A DNA stretch of 53,057 bases. Origin: Bacteroidota bacterium. GTDB taxonomy: Bacteria > Bacteroidota > Ignavibacteria > Ignavibacteriales > Ignavibacteriaceae. The stretch lies in contig JAKAJV010000111.1 in NCBI GenBank assembly GCA_021813585.1, positions 1 to 53,057 of the forward strand, read 5' to 3'. Shown one piece after another: positions 44,106-52,914 of this stretch; position 1 is the first letter of the stretch, and the number at the start of each line of letters is the position of its first letter. The notes under the pieces were generated by a model, which was not told where the DNA came from, did not search any database, and was given only the letters and a program-made list of their open reading frames with translations. A program made the translations under genes and the position numbers.

Positions 44106-47100
44106 TTAGAAAGTATAACGCAGTCCCAGCTGCATAGTCCAGCGGGAAGTAAGATCGTTATAGTTCCAAGGCTTGTAGCTCGGGCTATATCCGAATACCG
44201 GATGCCCGGTAGCGCTATCCATACCTTGATACGAAACGATAGTGTTATTGTTGTAGCCGCCGCTTACGTCCCATCCCCACTTGCTGTTAATTAAGTTAAG
44301 GACGTTCAAAATATCCAGGTTAATCTGGAAATGACGTGTTGCACCGAATGCCGGAATATCCTGTGCGACTCTCAGATCGAGTTCGTTTCTCCACGGATAG
44401 TTTGCGCCGTTTCTTTCGGCAATCTGACCTCTGTGGGAGGAGAGGTAATCGTTACTGTTGATCATCGCTTCCAATGCATCGTAGGTGCTTTGCGGTGCTT
44501 TGGTATAAACACCTGTTTTGGAAACCGTACCGAGTTCAATGTCGGCATCGTTCTTTGGAATATAGAAAAGATCGTTGCCGTCAAAGCCGTCGTGGTTCAA
44601 ATCGCCGTATACACAGAATGAGAACGGCGTACCCGACTGACCATTATAGAAAATGGATATACTGGTAGGAGAGTCTTTAAAGAATTCATGTGTATAAGTA
44701 AGAGAAGCAAAAATTCTGTTCCTAATTTCAAAGTCGGATGTTGTTACAGCCGGATCGTTAGGATTGCCGGAAATAGGATTGTATCTCATTTGTGATTGAG
44801 CCTGAGAAGACAATACTCCGTTTTGGTCTAAAGACCTCTGGAAGTTATAACCGACGTTACCGGATATGCCTCTCATTACGTTCCTTTGAATTTGAACGCT
44901 TAGATCGTACTGATAGCCTTGAGTAGTGTTTGTAAGATAATAAATGCCGTAGAAATTATTGTTGCCGCTGTTAGTGTAACCAAATACAGGTCTGCCGTCC
45001 GGTAATGTACCAACCTGCGGATTTAAGTTAACTTCGGTATAAAGCATATCGTATAAAGTTTTTGAGTACTGAGCTTCGACGGTACCGGTCATACTGTAAG
45101 GCAGTTGATGATCTACAGCTACATCAAATCTTAATACCTGCGGCATTTTAAGTTTAGGGTCAACAAGATCGATCTCCGATCTTACCAAAGGCTTGCCTGT
45201 GCCTGGGGCTCCTAAGCCCGGCTGGTTGTTCGGGTCGGCAGAGAAAGGGGTTCCGGGGCCGCCGTCAACTTCGGCTATAAGAGTACCTGTATTGCCGTAG
45301 TTGTTAGACATCCAGACGTAAGGAACGCGGCCTGCAAAAGCACCGATACCGCCTCTTACCTGTGTAGTATGATCTCCGTTAACATCCCAGTTGAATCCTA
45401 TACGAGGAGACCACATCGCATTGCCGTTCGGTACATTGGAAGTACTGTAACCCGGGAAGTAATAAGAAACCGAGTCGTTAAAATCCGGCTTGGTAGGATA
45501 AAAAGGAATATCTACTCTTAAGCCGTAAGTAAGTTTTACGTTAGGTGCAATCGACCAATCATCCTGAGCATAAAAGCCGATTTGATTTACGCCGAAAGAT
45601 GCAGCCGGCTGGGAGTCTGAAGTTCTGGAGTAAACCTTCTGGTAGTAGCTGGGGTTGTTAAAATCCAGCTGTGAAATATAATTTACCTTATACTGGTAAT
45701 AGCCCCAGAACGAACGGATAAACAAATTCTTAAAGTTGAAGAACTCGTTGTGTGTTCCGAAAGTGAATACATGATTGCCGGTTAAATAGGTAAAGTTGTC
45801 TGTAAACTCAAAGACGTTCTGGTCCAGGCTGTTGGCAGAGGAGTATCTGTCCGTTCCGGCGTAGTATGTAAACCCGCCCGGCAGAACAACATCAACTTCG
45901 GGCAGGGATTGGCCTGTTGGTCCGCGGTTATCGCGTATCATTGTGTAGCCCAAAGTCAGTTCGTTAGACATGGTGTTGCCGAGAGTTGAATTCAACTGTA
46001 AGACCGTTGAGTTGGTATTGTTGGTTATTCTGTAGTTGTACGAATCGAAACTTAACGAATTAGTACTTGTTCTGGCGTTCAGGTTATCCTGGTAAGAGTG
46101 AACAAAGTTGTTTCTGATAGTTAATTTATTATTTTCAGAAATGTTGTAATCGAAGCGAAGGAAAAATTTAGTACTCGGCTGGCTAACGTCGAAGCTGTTA
46201 AAGCTACCGGCGTTGAAACCTTTGGAAGCTAAAATATTTCTCAGTGTATCTGCATTGGCGGCAGCCGCACCTGAGCCCTGTGTAATAGCAGCATTTGCCA
46301 AAGGCACGGTGTGGTTAGTCAGTTCAACGTTTGTAAAAAAGAAAAGTTTATCCTGAGCTATTGGTCCGCCTAAACGAAAGCCGTACTGGTTATCGGTAAA
46401 GTTCGCGTATTTAGTTTGGTTGTTGCCCGGGCTTAGTCCTACAAGATTCTGGTTCCTTCCATATCCGTAAACAGAGCCTTTAAATACGTTGGTACCGCTG
46501 CGGGTAATAGCGTTAATACCGCCGCCGGTAAATCCGCCGTATCTTACGTCGTAAGGTGCAATAACAACCTGGAACTCATCTATTGCGTCCATGCTGATCG
46601 GGTTGGCTCCGGTTTGACCGCCGGGTGTTCCTGTAGAGCCCAGACCGAATAAATCGTTATACTGGGTTCCGTCAATTTGAATGTTGTTATACCTGTTGTT
46701 TCTGCCAGCTATTTGAGAGTTAACGCCGCTAACAAGCGGGGATAATTTAGCAAAGCTTTGGAACGAACGGCTGATGGTGGGAATTTCCTGCATCTGTTGT
46801 GCCGTTACATTCTGAAAAGCACCCGTTCTATCGCTGCTTATAATTGCATTCCTCTGGCCTACAATAGTAACCTCGGAAAGTTTTACTGCGGAGGTGTTCA
46901 TTTTGAAATTCAGAGTTAGATTTTGGCCTAAAGTTAAATAGATGTCTTCTTTCTTTTGAGTTTCATAACCTACATAAGAAACAGTAACGGTATAAGGCCC
47001 GCCCACTCTTAAACCGAGTAAGTTAAATTTACCGTTATTTCTGGTGGTTATTCCGTATTGAGTTCCCGAAGGTACGTGCACTGCGACGACAGTTGCCGAG

Positions 47101-47243
47101 GGTAACGGCTCGCCGTTAGCGTCTGTAACAGTACCATTGATTGAGGCTGAAGTTACTCCCTGTGCATATACAGTGCCCGAAACTGTAATGAATAACATTG
47201 CTGCAATCGCAAGGAAAAGAATCTTAGTAAAGGATAATTTCAT
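44106..47243 (-). CDS. TonB-dependent outer-membrane receptor with carboxypeptidase-regulatory domain (Oar-like)
   Basis: This 1045-residue protein has a signal peptide (cleavage near VYAQG, about residue 28), a carboxypeptidase-regulatory-like beta-sandwich (about 32-115, SINGTVTDANGEPLPSATV), a plug domain (about 130-250, with GAFQNVTAQQMQEIPTISR and NIQIDGTQYND) and a long beta-barrel ending in LGLRYTF. The pattern resembles Oar of Myxococcus and its homologues. Oar-like proteins take part in adhesion or protein export, so the cargo is not necessarily a nutrient. No SusD-like partner is adjacent, which argues against a glycan-uptake locus. Confidence 0.88.
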   Translation of the reverse strand: MKLSFTKILFLAIAAMLFITVSGTVYAQGVTSASINGTVTDANGEPLPSATVVAVHVPSGTQYGITTRNNGKFNLLGLRVGGPYTVTVSYVGYETQKKEDIYLTLGQNLTLNFKMNTSAVKLSEVTIVGQRNAIISSDRTGAFQNVTAQQMQEIPTISRSFQSFAKLSPLVSGVNSQIAGRNNRYNNIQIDGTQYNDLFGLGSTGTPGGQTGANPISMDAIDEFQVVIAPYDVRYGGFTGGGINAITRSGTNVFKGSVYGYGRNQNLVGLSPGNNQTKYANFTDNQYGFRLGGPIAQDKLFFFTNVELTNHTVPLANAAITQGSGAAAANADTLRNILASKGFNAGSFNSFDVSQPSTKFFLRFDYNISENNKLTIRNNFVHSYQDNLNARTSTNSLSFDSYNYRITNNTNSTVLQLNSTLGNTMSNELTLGYTMIRDNRGPTGQSLPEVDVVLPGGFTYYAGTDRYSSANSLDQNVFEFTDNFTYLTGNHVFTFGTHNEFFNFKNLFIRSFWGYYQYKVNYISQLDFNNPSYYQKVYSRTSDSQPAASFGVNQIGFYAQDDWSIAPNVKLTYGLRVDIPFYPTKPDFNDSVSYYFPGYSTSNVPNGNAMWSPRIGFNWDVNGDHTTQVRGGIGAFAGRVPYVWMSNNYGNTGTLIAEVDGGPGTPFSADPNNQPGLGAPGTGKPLVRSEIDLVDPKLKMPQVLRFDVAVDHQLPYSMTGTVEAQYSKTLYDMLYTEVNLNPQVGTLPDGRPVFGYTNSGNNNFYGIYYLTNTTQGYQYDLSVQIQRNVMRGISGNVGYNFQRSLDQNGVLSSQAQSQMRYNPISGNPNDPAVTTSDFEIRNRIFASLTYTHEFFKDSPTSISIFYNGQSGTPFSFCVYGDLNHDGFDGNDLFYIPKNDADIELGTVSKTGVYTKAPQSTYDALEAMINSNDYLSSHRGQIAERNGANYPWRNELDLRVAQDIPAFGATRHFQINLDILNVLNLINSKWGWDVSGGYNNNTIVSYQGMDSATGHPVFGYSPSYKPWNYNDLTSRWTMQLGLRYTF

Positions 47244-47888
47244 ACTTTCTCCTTGAAATTATATTTGAGGTGATTAATAATTTGTTGATTAAATTGGGAT
47301 GAATGATGATTCCTATATTTGAAAAATTTGGCTTCAAATATCCGCTCTTAAAAAGTTAATTCCAAGATGCCGCTTAACACTTAACAATTTAATAATATGA
47401 GTTTGATTTGAATATAAAAACATTAATAACTGCATTTATGAAGTTTACTGACTTGATAAAACTTAATGTTTCCCAATAATTCTAATGAAGGCTATCATCA
47501 AAATTTCGCGGGCTAAATTATTACTTTTTTGTGTTCAAGGCAACTAAAAAAAATTCTATGTGATATATAAGTTATTCACTTTTAAATCTTAGATTTTAAC
47601 AAATAATTTATTGTAATTTTTAAATTTTAATATCTCCTTTCTTGATATTTAAATAAATTTAATCATAGTTTCCCGTTGTATTTCTTGTTTTATATTCTGA
47701 TGAAACAGTTTTATTTCTGTCCGGACTCTCATTGAGGCATTTGCCTAGGAAACTGGAATTAATTATAAATTTGGGTGATCATTCTAAGACGTGCTTTATG
47801 CCCTTAAAATTTTAAGATCACATTAATTAATAAACGAAAAAATTATTTTATTTCATCGAATAAAATTTTTTAAAGTTGTTTTTCTTTA
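47244..47888. other. Gene-free divergent promoter region
   Basis: These 645 very AT-rich bases separate the TonB receptor (minus) from the histidine kinase (plus). I see no open frame, RNA or strong hairpin. It is presumably long because it serves two divergent transcripts. Confidence 0.5.
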
Positions 47889-49670
47889 ATGACCTTTTTT
47901 AGCGAAATAAAAACTGTAAAAACCGGTTTGGTTTTTATCCTTATACTGATTATCGGCATAGGCGTTGCTTCATACCGGAATATTAACGAGGTGTTCGAAA
48001 CGGCGGAGCTAAGAACCAACTCCTATAATGTGCTTAACACGCTGGAAGATATTCTCTCTCAAATAGTAAGCGCCGAGGAAGGGCAGAGAAGCTACATTAT
48101 TACCGGGGATGAATCTTACCTTGAGCCATTTTATAAAGGAGAACAGAACGCTAAGAACGATTTGAAATCGCTTGAAACTATCATTAAGAACAATCAAGCG
48201 CCCAAAAATTTATTAATGCAATACGATACTCTCATAACTTTGCGGTTCCAGAATCTTCAATCGACAATTGAAACAAGAAAAACCGGTGATTTTAAATCTG
48301 CCGCCGACAGGATAAAATTGAAAATAGGCAAAAAGCTTATGGATAAAATTTATGAGCTGAATGCCAAAATGGAGGCGGAAGAATATAACCGTCTGCAGCA
48401 GAGGGACCAGCTTCTGATAGTGAACGTAAAAAATACGTTCATTACCATTATAGTCGGTACTCTTGTTAGCTGTATTATTTTCTTAACTGTGTTTTATATC
48501 CTGGATAGAGAAATTGGCGAGCGGAAAAAAGTAGAGCAGGCTATAAGAAGGGAAATGGAATTTTCCGATAGGCTGCTGAACAGCAGTATAGACGGTATAG
48601 TTGCATTCGACAGCGACTGTAAATATACATTATGGAACCCGGGGATGGAATCTATGACCGGGATTAATAAATCCAAGACTCTTGGAAAAAGCGCCTTTGA
48701 AGTTCTGCCGTTCTTAAAAGAGATAGGCGAGGATAAATATTATTACGAAACTCTAAAAGGTAATTATGTAATTGCCAAAGACAGGTGGTATTATATACCT
48801 GAAACAGGTAAGGAAGGATACTTCGAAGCATATTATTCGCCCATACTGGACGATTCGAAAAAAATTGTCGGTGGAATTGCAATAATGAGAGACAGTACTC
48901 AAAGGAAGTACAGTCTTGAAGCACTTGAACGGACAAAGGAAGAACTGGAAAGGCGCGTAATAGAGAGAACAGCCGCTCTTTCAAAGGTAAACGAAGATAT
49001 GAGGAAGGAAATTATCGAAAGGAAAAAAGCCGAGGAACAGATTACGACATCGCTTCAGGAAAAAACTGTGCTTCTCAGAGAAATCCACCACAGGGTTAAA
49101 AATAATCTGCAGGTAATATCATCTCTATTAAATCTTCAATCAGGTTACATTGAGGATAGAAAGTCGCTGGAAATCTTTAGAGAAAGCCAAACGCGTGTAA
49201 GATCGATGGCTTTAATACATGAGAAGCTTTATCAATCTAAGGATTTGTATAAGATTGAATTTTCAGAATACATAAAGTCACTTGCAAAAGACTTGTTCAG
49301 TTCATATAATGTGGATAATGAGAGAATTAAATTAAAAAGTGAAATGGAAGGCATATTCTTCGAAATCGATACTGCCATCCTTTGCGGATTAATTATTAAC
49401 GAGCTTGTTTCGAACTCGTTAAAGCATGCTTTCCCGGGAGGGAGAAACGGTGAAATCGATATCATCCTAAATAAAGGCAGCGAGGGTAACTACACCTTGA
49501 TTGTAAAAGATAACGGTGTTGGCTTTCCGCCCGCTATCAATTTTAGAAAGACCGATTCTTTGGGACTTCAATTGGTAAATACTTTAACAGAACAGCTTGG
49601 CGGAACTATTGATCTGTATAAGAACGGAATGACGGAATTTAAAATAGAATTCTCTACAAAGCTCGCCTAA
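47889..49670 (+). CDS. Sensor histidine kinase (CHASE3-PAS-HisKA_2)
   Basis: This 593-residue membrane kinase has TM1 (about 13-30), a periplasmic CHASE3-type helical sensor with [18 protein letters not shown]2 (about 180-205), a PAS domain (about 222-345, [23 protein letters not shown]), a coiled-coil linker and a HisKA_2 phospho-acceptor box [23 protein letters not shown] (read in parts; His400). An HATPase_c domain with [12 protein letters not shown] and DNGVGFP follows. This is the family of LOV/HWE-related kinases. A stand-alone receiver follows 117 bases downstream and is its likely partner. Confidence 0.9.
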   Translation: MTFFSEIKTVKTGLVFILILIIGIGVASYRNINEVFETAELRTNSYNVLNTLEDILSQIVSAEEGQRSYIITGDESYLEPFYKGEQNAKNDLKSLETIIKNNQAPKNLLMQYDTLITLRFQNLQSTIETRKTGDFKSAADRIKLKIGKKLMDKIYELNAKMEAEEYNRLQQRDQLLIVNVKNTFITIIVGTLVSCIIFLTVFYILDREIGERKKVEQAIRREMEFSDRLLNSSIDGIVAFDSDCKYTLWNPGMESMTGINKSKTLGKSAFEVLPFLKEIGEDKYYYETLKGNYVIAKDRWYYIPETGKEGYFEAYYSPILDDSKKIVGGIAIMRDSTQRKYSLEALERTKEELERRVIERTAALSKVNEDMRKEIIERKKAEEQITTSLQEKTVLLREIHHRVKNNLQVISSLLNLQSGYIEDRKSLEIFRESQTRVRSMALIHEKLYQSKDLYKIEFSEYIKSLAKDLFSSYNVDNERIKLKSEMEGIFFEIDTAILCGLIINELVSNSLKHAFPGGRNGEIDIILNKGSEGNYTLIVKDNGVGFPPAINFRKTDSLGLQLVNTLTEQLGGTIDLYKNGMTEFKIEFSTKLA

Positions 49671-49787
49671 TTTTATTTATATCACAAACATTAAAGAATA
49701 TGCTGTTGCTAAAACCCTGCGCACAAATTTTTTATTAACACTATAATAAATTTGCTGGCAAAAATTATAGGCCTTTTATTGTAATTT

Positions 49788-50162
49788 ATGTACGGTAAAA
49801 AAATTCTTGTGGTAGAAGATGAGTTCATCGTTGCGCTGGATTTGAAGAGAAGCGTCAGCGGATTCGGTTATTCGGTCTCTAAGGTAGTTCATTCCGGAGA
49901 AGAAGCTATTGAAGCTGTTTCGAAAGATAAACCGGATCTAATTTTAATGGATATAATATTAAAGGGAAAATTAACAGGACTGGAAGCCGGTAAAACTATT
50001 TGGGAAAGATATAAGATTCCCATTATTTATATCACTTCTTTTTTCGATGATTCAACTCTTAGGCATAATTTAGAATATGCAACTTCGTATGATTATTTAA
50101 TTAAGCCTTTCAAAGAAAGCGATTTGAAATTAAAAATTAATAACTTCATAAGCGCTGCTTAA
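49788..50162 (+). CDS. Single-domain response regulator
   Basis: This 124-residue receiver has VVEDE acid pocket residues, phospho-acceptor Asp55 (LILMDIIL), Thr/Ser in ITSFFDD and Lys in LIKPF. It has no output domain, so it may relay phosphate or act by protein contact. Location just after the HisKA_2 kinase suggests a pair. Confidence 0.9.
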   Translation: MYGKKILVVEDEFIVALDLKRSVSGFGYSVSKVVHSGEEAIEAVSKDKPDLILMDIILKGKLTGLEAGKTIWERYKIPIIYITSFFDDSTLRHNLEYATSYDYLIKPFKESDLKLKINNFISAA

Positions 50163-50203
50163 TATGATCGGATTCAGGAATTAAAACTTTAAGCTAAATA
50201 ATT

Positions 50204-50539
50204 TCATTCTTTTAGGAGCTTTGCAAAACCGTCCCACCATTCTTCTTTAATGATTTCGAATTTTGCTTTCTGCCTGTCGGTTAAAACATTATCTATCTTA
50301 TTTAGGATGGTGTTTTTATTGGTTGCAATTGAGTCTTCACCCGCATAATTTAATAATATCTTTTCTAACTGAGCGCTTTGAAGATTAGTAAGCAATATTT
50401 TTTGCTGAAGCTTTTCCACACTTGATTTTACAATACTGTCGATGCTTTTTTTAGTAAAAGAGTCCCGTTGCGAAAATGAGGGTCTAGAAAAAACTAAAAA
50501 AAGTACTGCAAATATTACCATGACCTGCGTGTTCTTCAT
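50204..50539 (-). CDS. Small secreted protein, LTxxQ/Spy-like
   Basis: This 111-residue protein has a signal peptide (to about residue 23, SFSQ) and a helical body with two LT-x-x-Q motifs (LLTNLQSAQLEKIL and LTDRQKAKFEIIKEEWW). That resembles periplasmic CpxP/Spy-like chaperones, though the match is short. It is convergent with the response regulator gene and probably transcribed on its own. Confidence 0.55.
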   Translation of the reverse strand: MKNTQVMVIFAVLFLVFSRPSFSQRDSFTKKSIDSIVKSSVEKLQQKILLTNLQSAQLEKILLNYAGEDSIATNKNTILNKIDNVLTDRQKAKFEIIKEEWWDGFAKLLKE

Positions 50540-50749
50540 TTTAATTACCTTATGCTAATTAAAACACATTGCCAAACTAAGTTGTTCGGTTTGAAAAAGC
50601 AACAGACCCCAAAATATCCGTTATATATTTCTGAAGTAAAAAAAAAAGAATGTGTTTTTATGCAACCAATAAATAATTATGTGAGAAAAAAGATAAATAA
50701 TCATTTCAGGCTCAAAAAAATTTTATAATTATTTATTATTTAAGTAATT

Positions 50750-51012
50750 TTGGCAGTTAAAAAAATAAAAATCCTCGGCAAATCACTCTTCGATTTTAGA
50801 GTTAAGGAAATTGAAGAACCCGAAAAATATACTGTTGTTGCAACGGCTTCAATACTGGCAAGGCGTTATGCAGATGGTTGGAAAATGAATCCCTGTGCTG
50901 CAGTGTGGAGCTGCCGAAAGGCGCTTCTTCTAAGGTTGAGGAAATTGCTTGGATTATAAAAAATAAATACGGCGAAGACAGTTTGAGCAGGTATATAAGG
51001 CTGCATTTTTAA
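50750..51012 (+). pseudogene. rnhC: Frameshifted C-terminal fragment of ribonuclease HIII
   Basis: One frame (from 50750) encodes EEPEKYTVVATASILARRYADGW, read in parts, and then a second frame from 50881 encodes VELPKGASSKVEEIAWIIKNKYGEDSL and ends ...RYIRLHF. Together they give the HIII C-terminus: the ASILAR helix, the LPKGA-x-x-V segment and the final LHF. The frame changes between 50875 and 50883 by a one-base deletion or two-base insertion. The N-terminal two thirds, including the TBP-like domain and the first catalytic residues, is absent. It lies between two intact genes and has no start signal. Confidence 0.8.
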
Positions 51013-51066
51013 ACAACGAATAAAATAAAGTAGAATAAGGTTCATATATTTTAAGAAGGATAAAAA

Positions 51067-52164
51067 ATGGTTACAAGTTCTAAAGTTAAAAGGATTGGAA
51101 TATTAACAGGAGGCGGAGACTGCCCCGGGCTTAATGCGGTTATTAGAGGTGTAACAAAGCCTGCGCAGGATTATGGTATGTCTGTGCTCGGAATTATTGA
51201 CGGATTTGAAGGCTTGGTAGAGGGAAGAGCAAGAGAATTAAAGAATGACGACGTATCCGGAATTTTGGGAAGAGGAGGTACAATTTTAGGGTCATCGAAC
51301 AAAGGAGATCCATACCATTGGCCGGTTTTGAAAGACGGCAGTATTGAAATAGTTAACAAATCCAGTTCTGCGCTAAAAAATTACCAGGCATGGAACCTTG
51401 ATGCCATTATCGCAATCGGCGGCGATGGGACTATGCACATTTGTAATAAGCTTGGCCAAATGGGTATGAATATGATCGGTGTTCCCAAAACTATTGACAA
51501 CGACTTGGATGCGACCGATCTTACGTTCGGCCACGATTCGGCTGTATATGTTGTTGCCGAAGCTCTCGACAGACTCCATACTACTGCTTCTTCTCATCAC
51601 CGTGTAATAGTTGTGGAGGTAATGGGAAGATATGCCGGATGGATTGCTCTGAACGGCGGTCTTGCCGGCGGCGCCGATATTATTCTGATTCCTGAAATTC
51701 CTTTCTCATGGGAAAAAGTTTACGATAAAATTCTTAAGCGTGAATTGATGGGCAAGAAATTCAGCTTGGTTTGTGTTTCCGAGGGAGCGCGCCCAATCGA
51801 CGGGCAGATGGTAGTTAAAGGCCAGGATATTAAGCGTCACGATCCCAACCAGCTGGGTGGTATAGCTGAATTGGTAGCACGAAAAATTGAAGAGAATACG
51901 GAACGGGAAACTAGAGTTACCGTGCTCGGTCATTTGCAGAGAGGAGGAAGCCCTACGCCATTTGATAGAATTCTGTCGACTAAATTCGGTGCGTTCGCAA
52001 TAGATTTGGCTGCGCGTAAAAAATTCGGCAGAATGGTTGCCCTTAAAGGAACCGAAGTAAAGAATGTAAAGATTGAAGACGCTATTTCGAGACAAAAGCT
52101 GGTACAGCCCGATAATCAAGCGGTGATTGCAGCAAAAGCCGTGGGCATTTCTTTCGGCGAATAA
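51067..52164 (+). CDS. pfkA: 6-phosphofructokinase
   Basis: This enzyme phosphorylates fructose 6-phosphate in glycolysis. The 365-residue protein has LTGGGDCPGLNAVIRG, IGGDGTM, PKTIDNDL, MGRYAGWIA and HLQRGGSPTPFDR. GGDG at the phosphate-donor site points to ATP, while Lys in PKTIDND is a feature of PPi-dependent and mixed group III enzymes, so the donor is uncertain. AAGAAGGA lies about 6 bases before the ATG. It is preceded by the RNase HIII remnant and followed by the tRNA-Asp array. Confidence 0.92.
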   Translation: MVTSSKVKRIGILTGGGDCPGLNAVIRGVTKPAQDYGMSVLGIIDGFEGLVEGRARELKNDDVSGILGRGGTILGSSNKGDPYHWPVLKDGSIEIVNKSSSALKNYQAWNLDAIIAIGGDGTMHICNKLGQMGMNMIGVPKTIDNDLDATDLTFGHDSAVYVVAEALDRLHTTASSHHRVIVVEVMGRYAGWIALNGGLAGGADIILIPEIPFSWEKVYDKILKRELMGKKFSLVCVSEGARPIDGQMVVKGQDIKRHDPNQLGGIAELVARKIEENTERETRVTVLGHLQRGGSPTPFDRILSTKFGAFAIDLAARKKFGRMVALKGTEVKNVKIEDAISRQKLVQPDNQAVIAAKAVGISFGE

Positions 52165-52273
52165 TTGAGAAAAAATTTCCAATTAAAATATATATATAAA
52201 GTTGATTTTCTATTCGACTTCATATATTTTTGATAGCTCTTTTTAAGAGATTGTTACAAAAATTAGATAAGAC

Positions 52274-52350
52274 GGGGTCGTAGTTCAGCCTGCCTGCTGG
52301 TAGGCAAGTTGGTTAGAACGTCCCGATAGTCATCGGGAAGGTCGCGAGTT
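52274..52350 (+). pseudogene. Broken tRNA-Asp copy 1
   Basis: It starts GGGGTCGTAGTTCAG like the intact gene, then has a 20-bp insertion (52289-52308) in the D loop. The anticodon arm is replaced by a TCCCGA/TCGGGA palindrome (52321-52338). Similarity resumes for AGGTCGCGAGTT and then stops, so the T arm and 3' acceptor strand are missing. It cannot make a tRNA. Confidence 0.88.
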
Positions 52351-52380
52351 AAAAAGAATAATGTTCTGAAGTATTTTTTC

Positions 52381-52437
52381 GGGGTCGTAGTTCAGTTGGT
52401 TAGAACGTCCCGATAGTCATCAGGAAGGTCGCGAGTT
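52381..52437 (+). pseudogene. Broken tRNA-Asp copy 2
   Basis: It has an intact 5' acceptor strand and D arm. The anticodon arm is replaced by the same palindrome (52408-52425, one mismatch), and the T arm and 3' half are missing. Copies 1 and 2 are each followed by the same 30 bases (52351-52380 and 52438-52467) that lead into the next copy. Confidence 0.88.
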
Positions 52438-52467
52438 AAAAAGAATAATGTTCTGAAGTATTTTTTC

Positions 52468-52541
52468 GGGGTCGTAGTTCAGTTGGTTAGAACGCCTGCC
52501 TGTCACGCAGGAGGTCGCGAGTTCGAGTCTCGTCGACCCCG
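52468..52541 (+). tRNA. tRNA-Asp (GTC anticodon)
   Basis: The acceptor GGGGTCG (52468-52474) pairs with CGACCCC (52534-52540), with discriminator G at 52541. The D arm is AGTTCAGTTGGTTAGAAC, the anticodon arm CCTGC-CTGTCAC-GCAGG gives GTC at 52502-52504, and the T arm has GTTCGAGTC. CCA is not encoded. It is the only complete unit of the three-copy array. Confidence 0.97.
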
Positions 52542-52546
52542 CTTAG

Positions 52547-52581
52547 AAAAGCTTCAATTCTTAATGAATTGAGGCTTTTTT
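52547..52581 (+). terminator. Intrinsic terminator of tRNA-Asp
   Basis: Arms AAGCTTCAATTC and GAATTGAGGCTT (one G-T pair) with loop TTAAT are followed by a T run. Confidence 0.88.
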
Positions 52582-52914
52582 CATTTTCACACTTCCTTAA
52601 AATCCCGCTGTCATTGTACCGACTATGTACCGACTTTTGTACCGAAAATTGTTTAGATACATCCATTTTTTTAGTGTTAATAATTCTTAAGTTGTTACTT
52701 ACTGTAAACATAGATTAATTGGTTTTATTTTTCAACCAAAACTAAAATGATTTTTCCAGGCTGATATATAACTGAAAATTCTTTTCCAATTGTAAAACCG
52801 GAAATATTCAGCTTAGAGTTTTTAATTTTAATTTGCGGGACTTTTGAATAATCCCGCTTAGTTTGATGGCTGCTTTCATATACTTTCCCCGATTGAATCG
52901 GGATTTCACTTCGT
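52582..52914. other. Gene-free stretch with short repeats
   Basis: There is no gene that I can support. It holds three GTACCGA repeats near its left end (52616-52646) and a CCCGATT/AATCGGG palindrome (52888-52902). Confidence 0.5.
52616..52646 (+). repeat. Three iteron-like GTACCGA repeats
   Basis: GTACCGAC at 52616 and 52627 and GTACCGAA at 52639 lie in the same orientation with 11- and 12-base periods, about one helical turn. They sit 35 bases after the tRNA-Asp terminator, a common integration neighbourhood. Confidence 0.5.

Noticed and set aside
52274-52437. Two extra functional tRNA-Asp genes
   Set aside because: Both lack the T arm and 3' acceptor strand and have a foreign anticodon arm, so they are listed as pseudogenes.
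52487-52711. 74-codon minus-strand frame ending in DETRTRDLLRDRQAF
   Set aside because: The ending is a translation of the tRNA-Asp gene itself, a well-known false gene.
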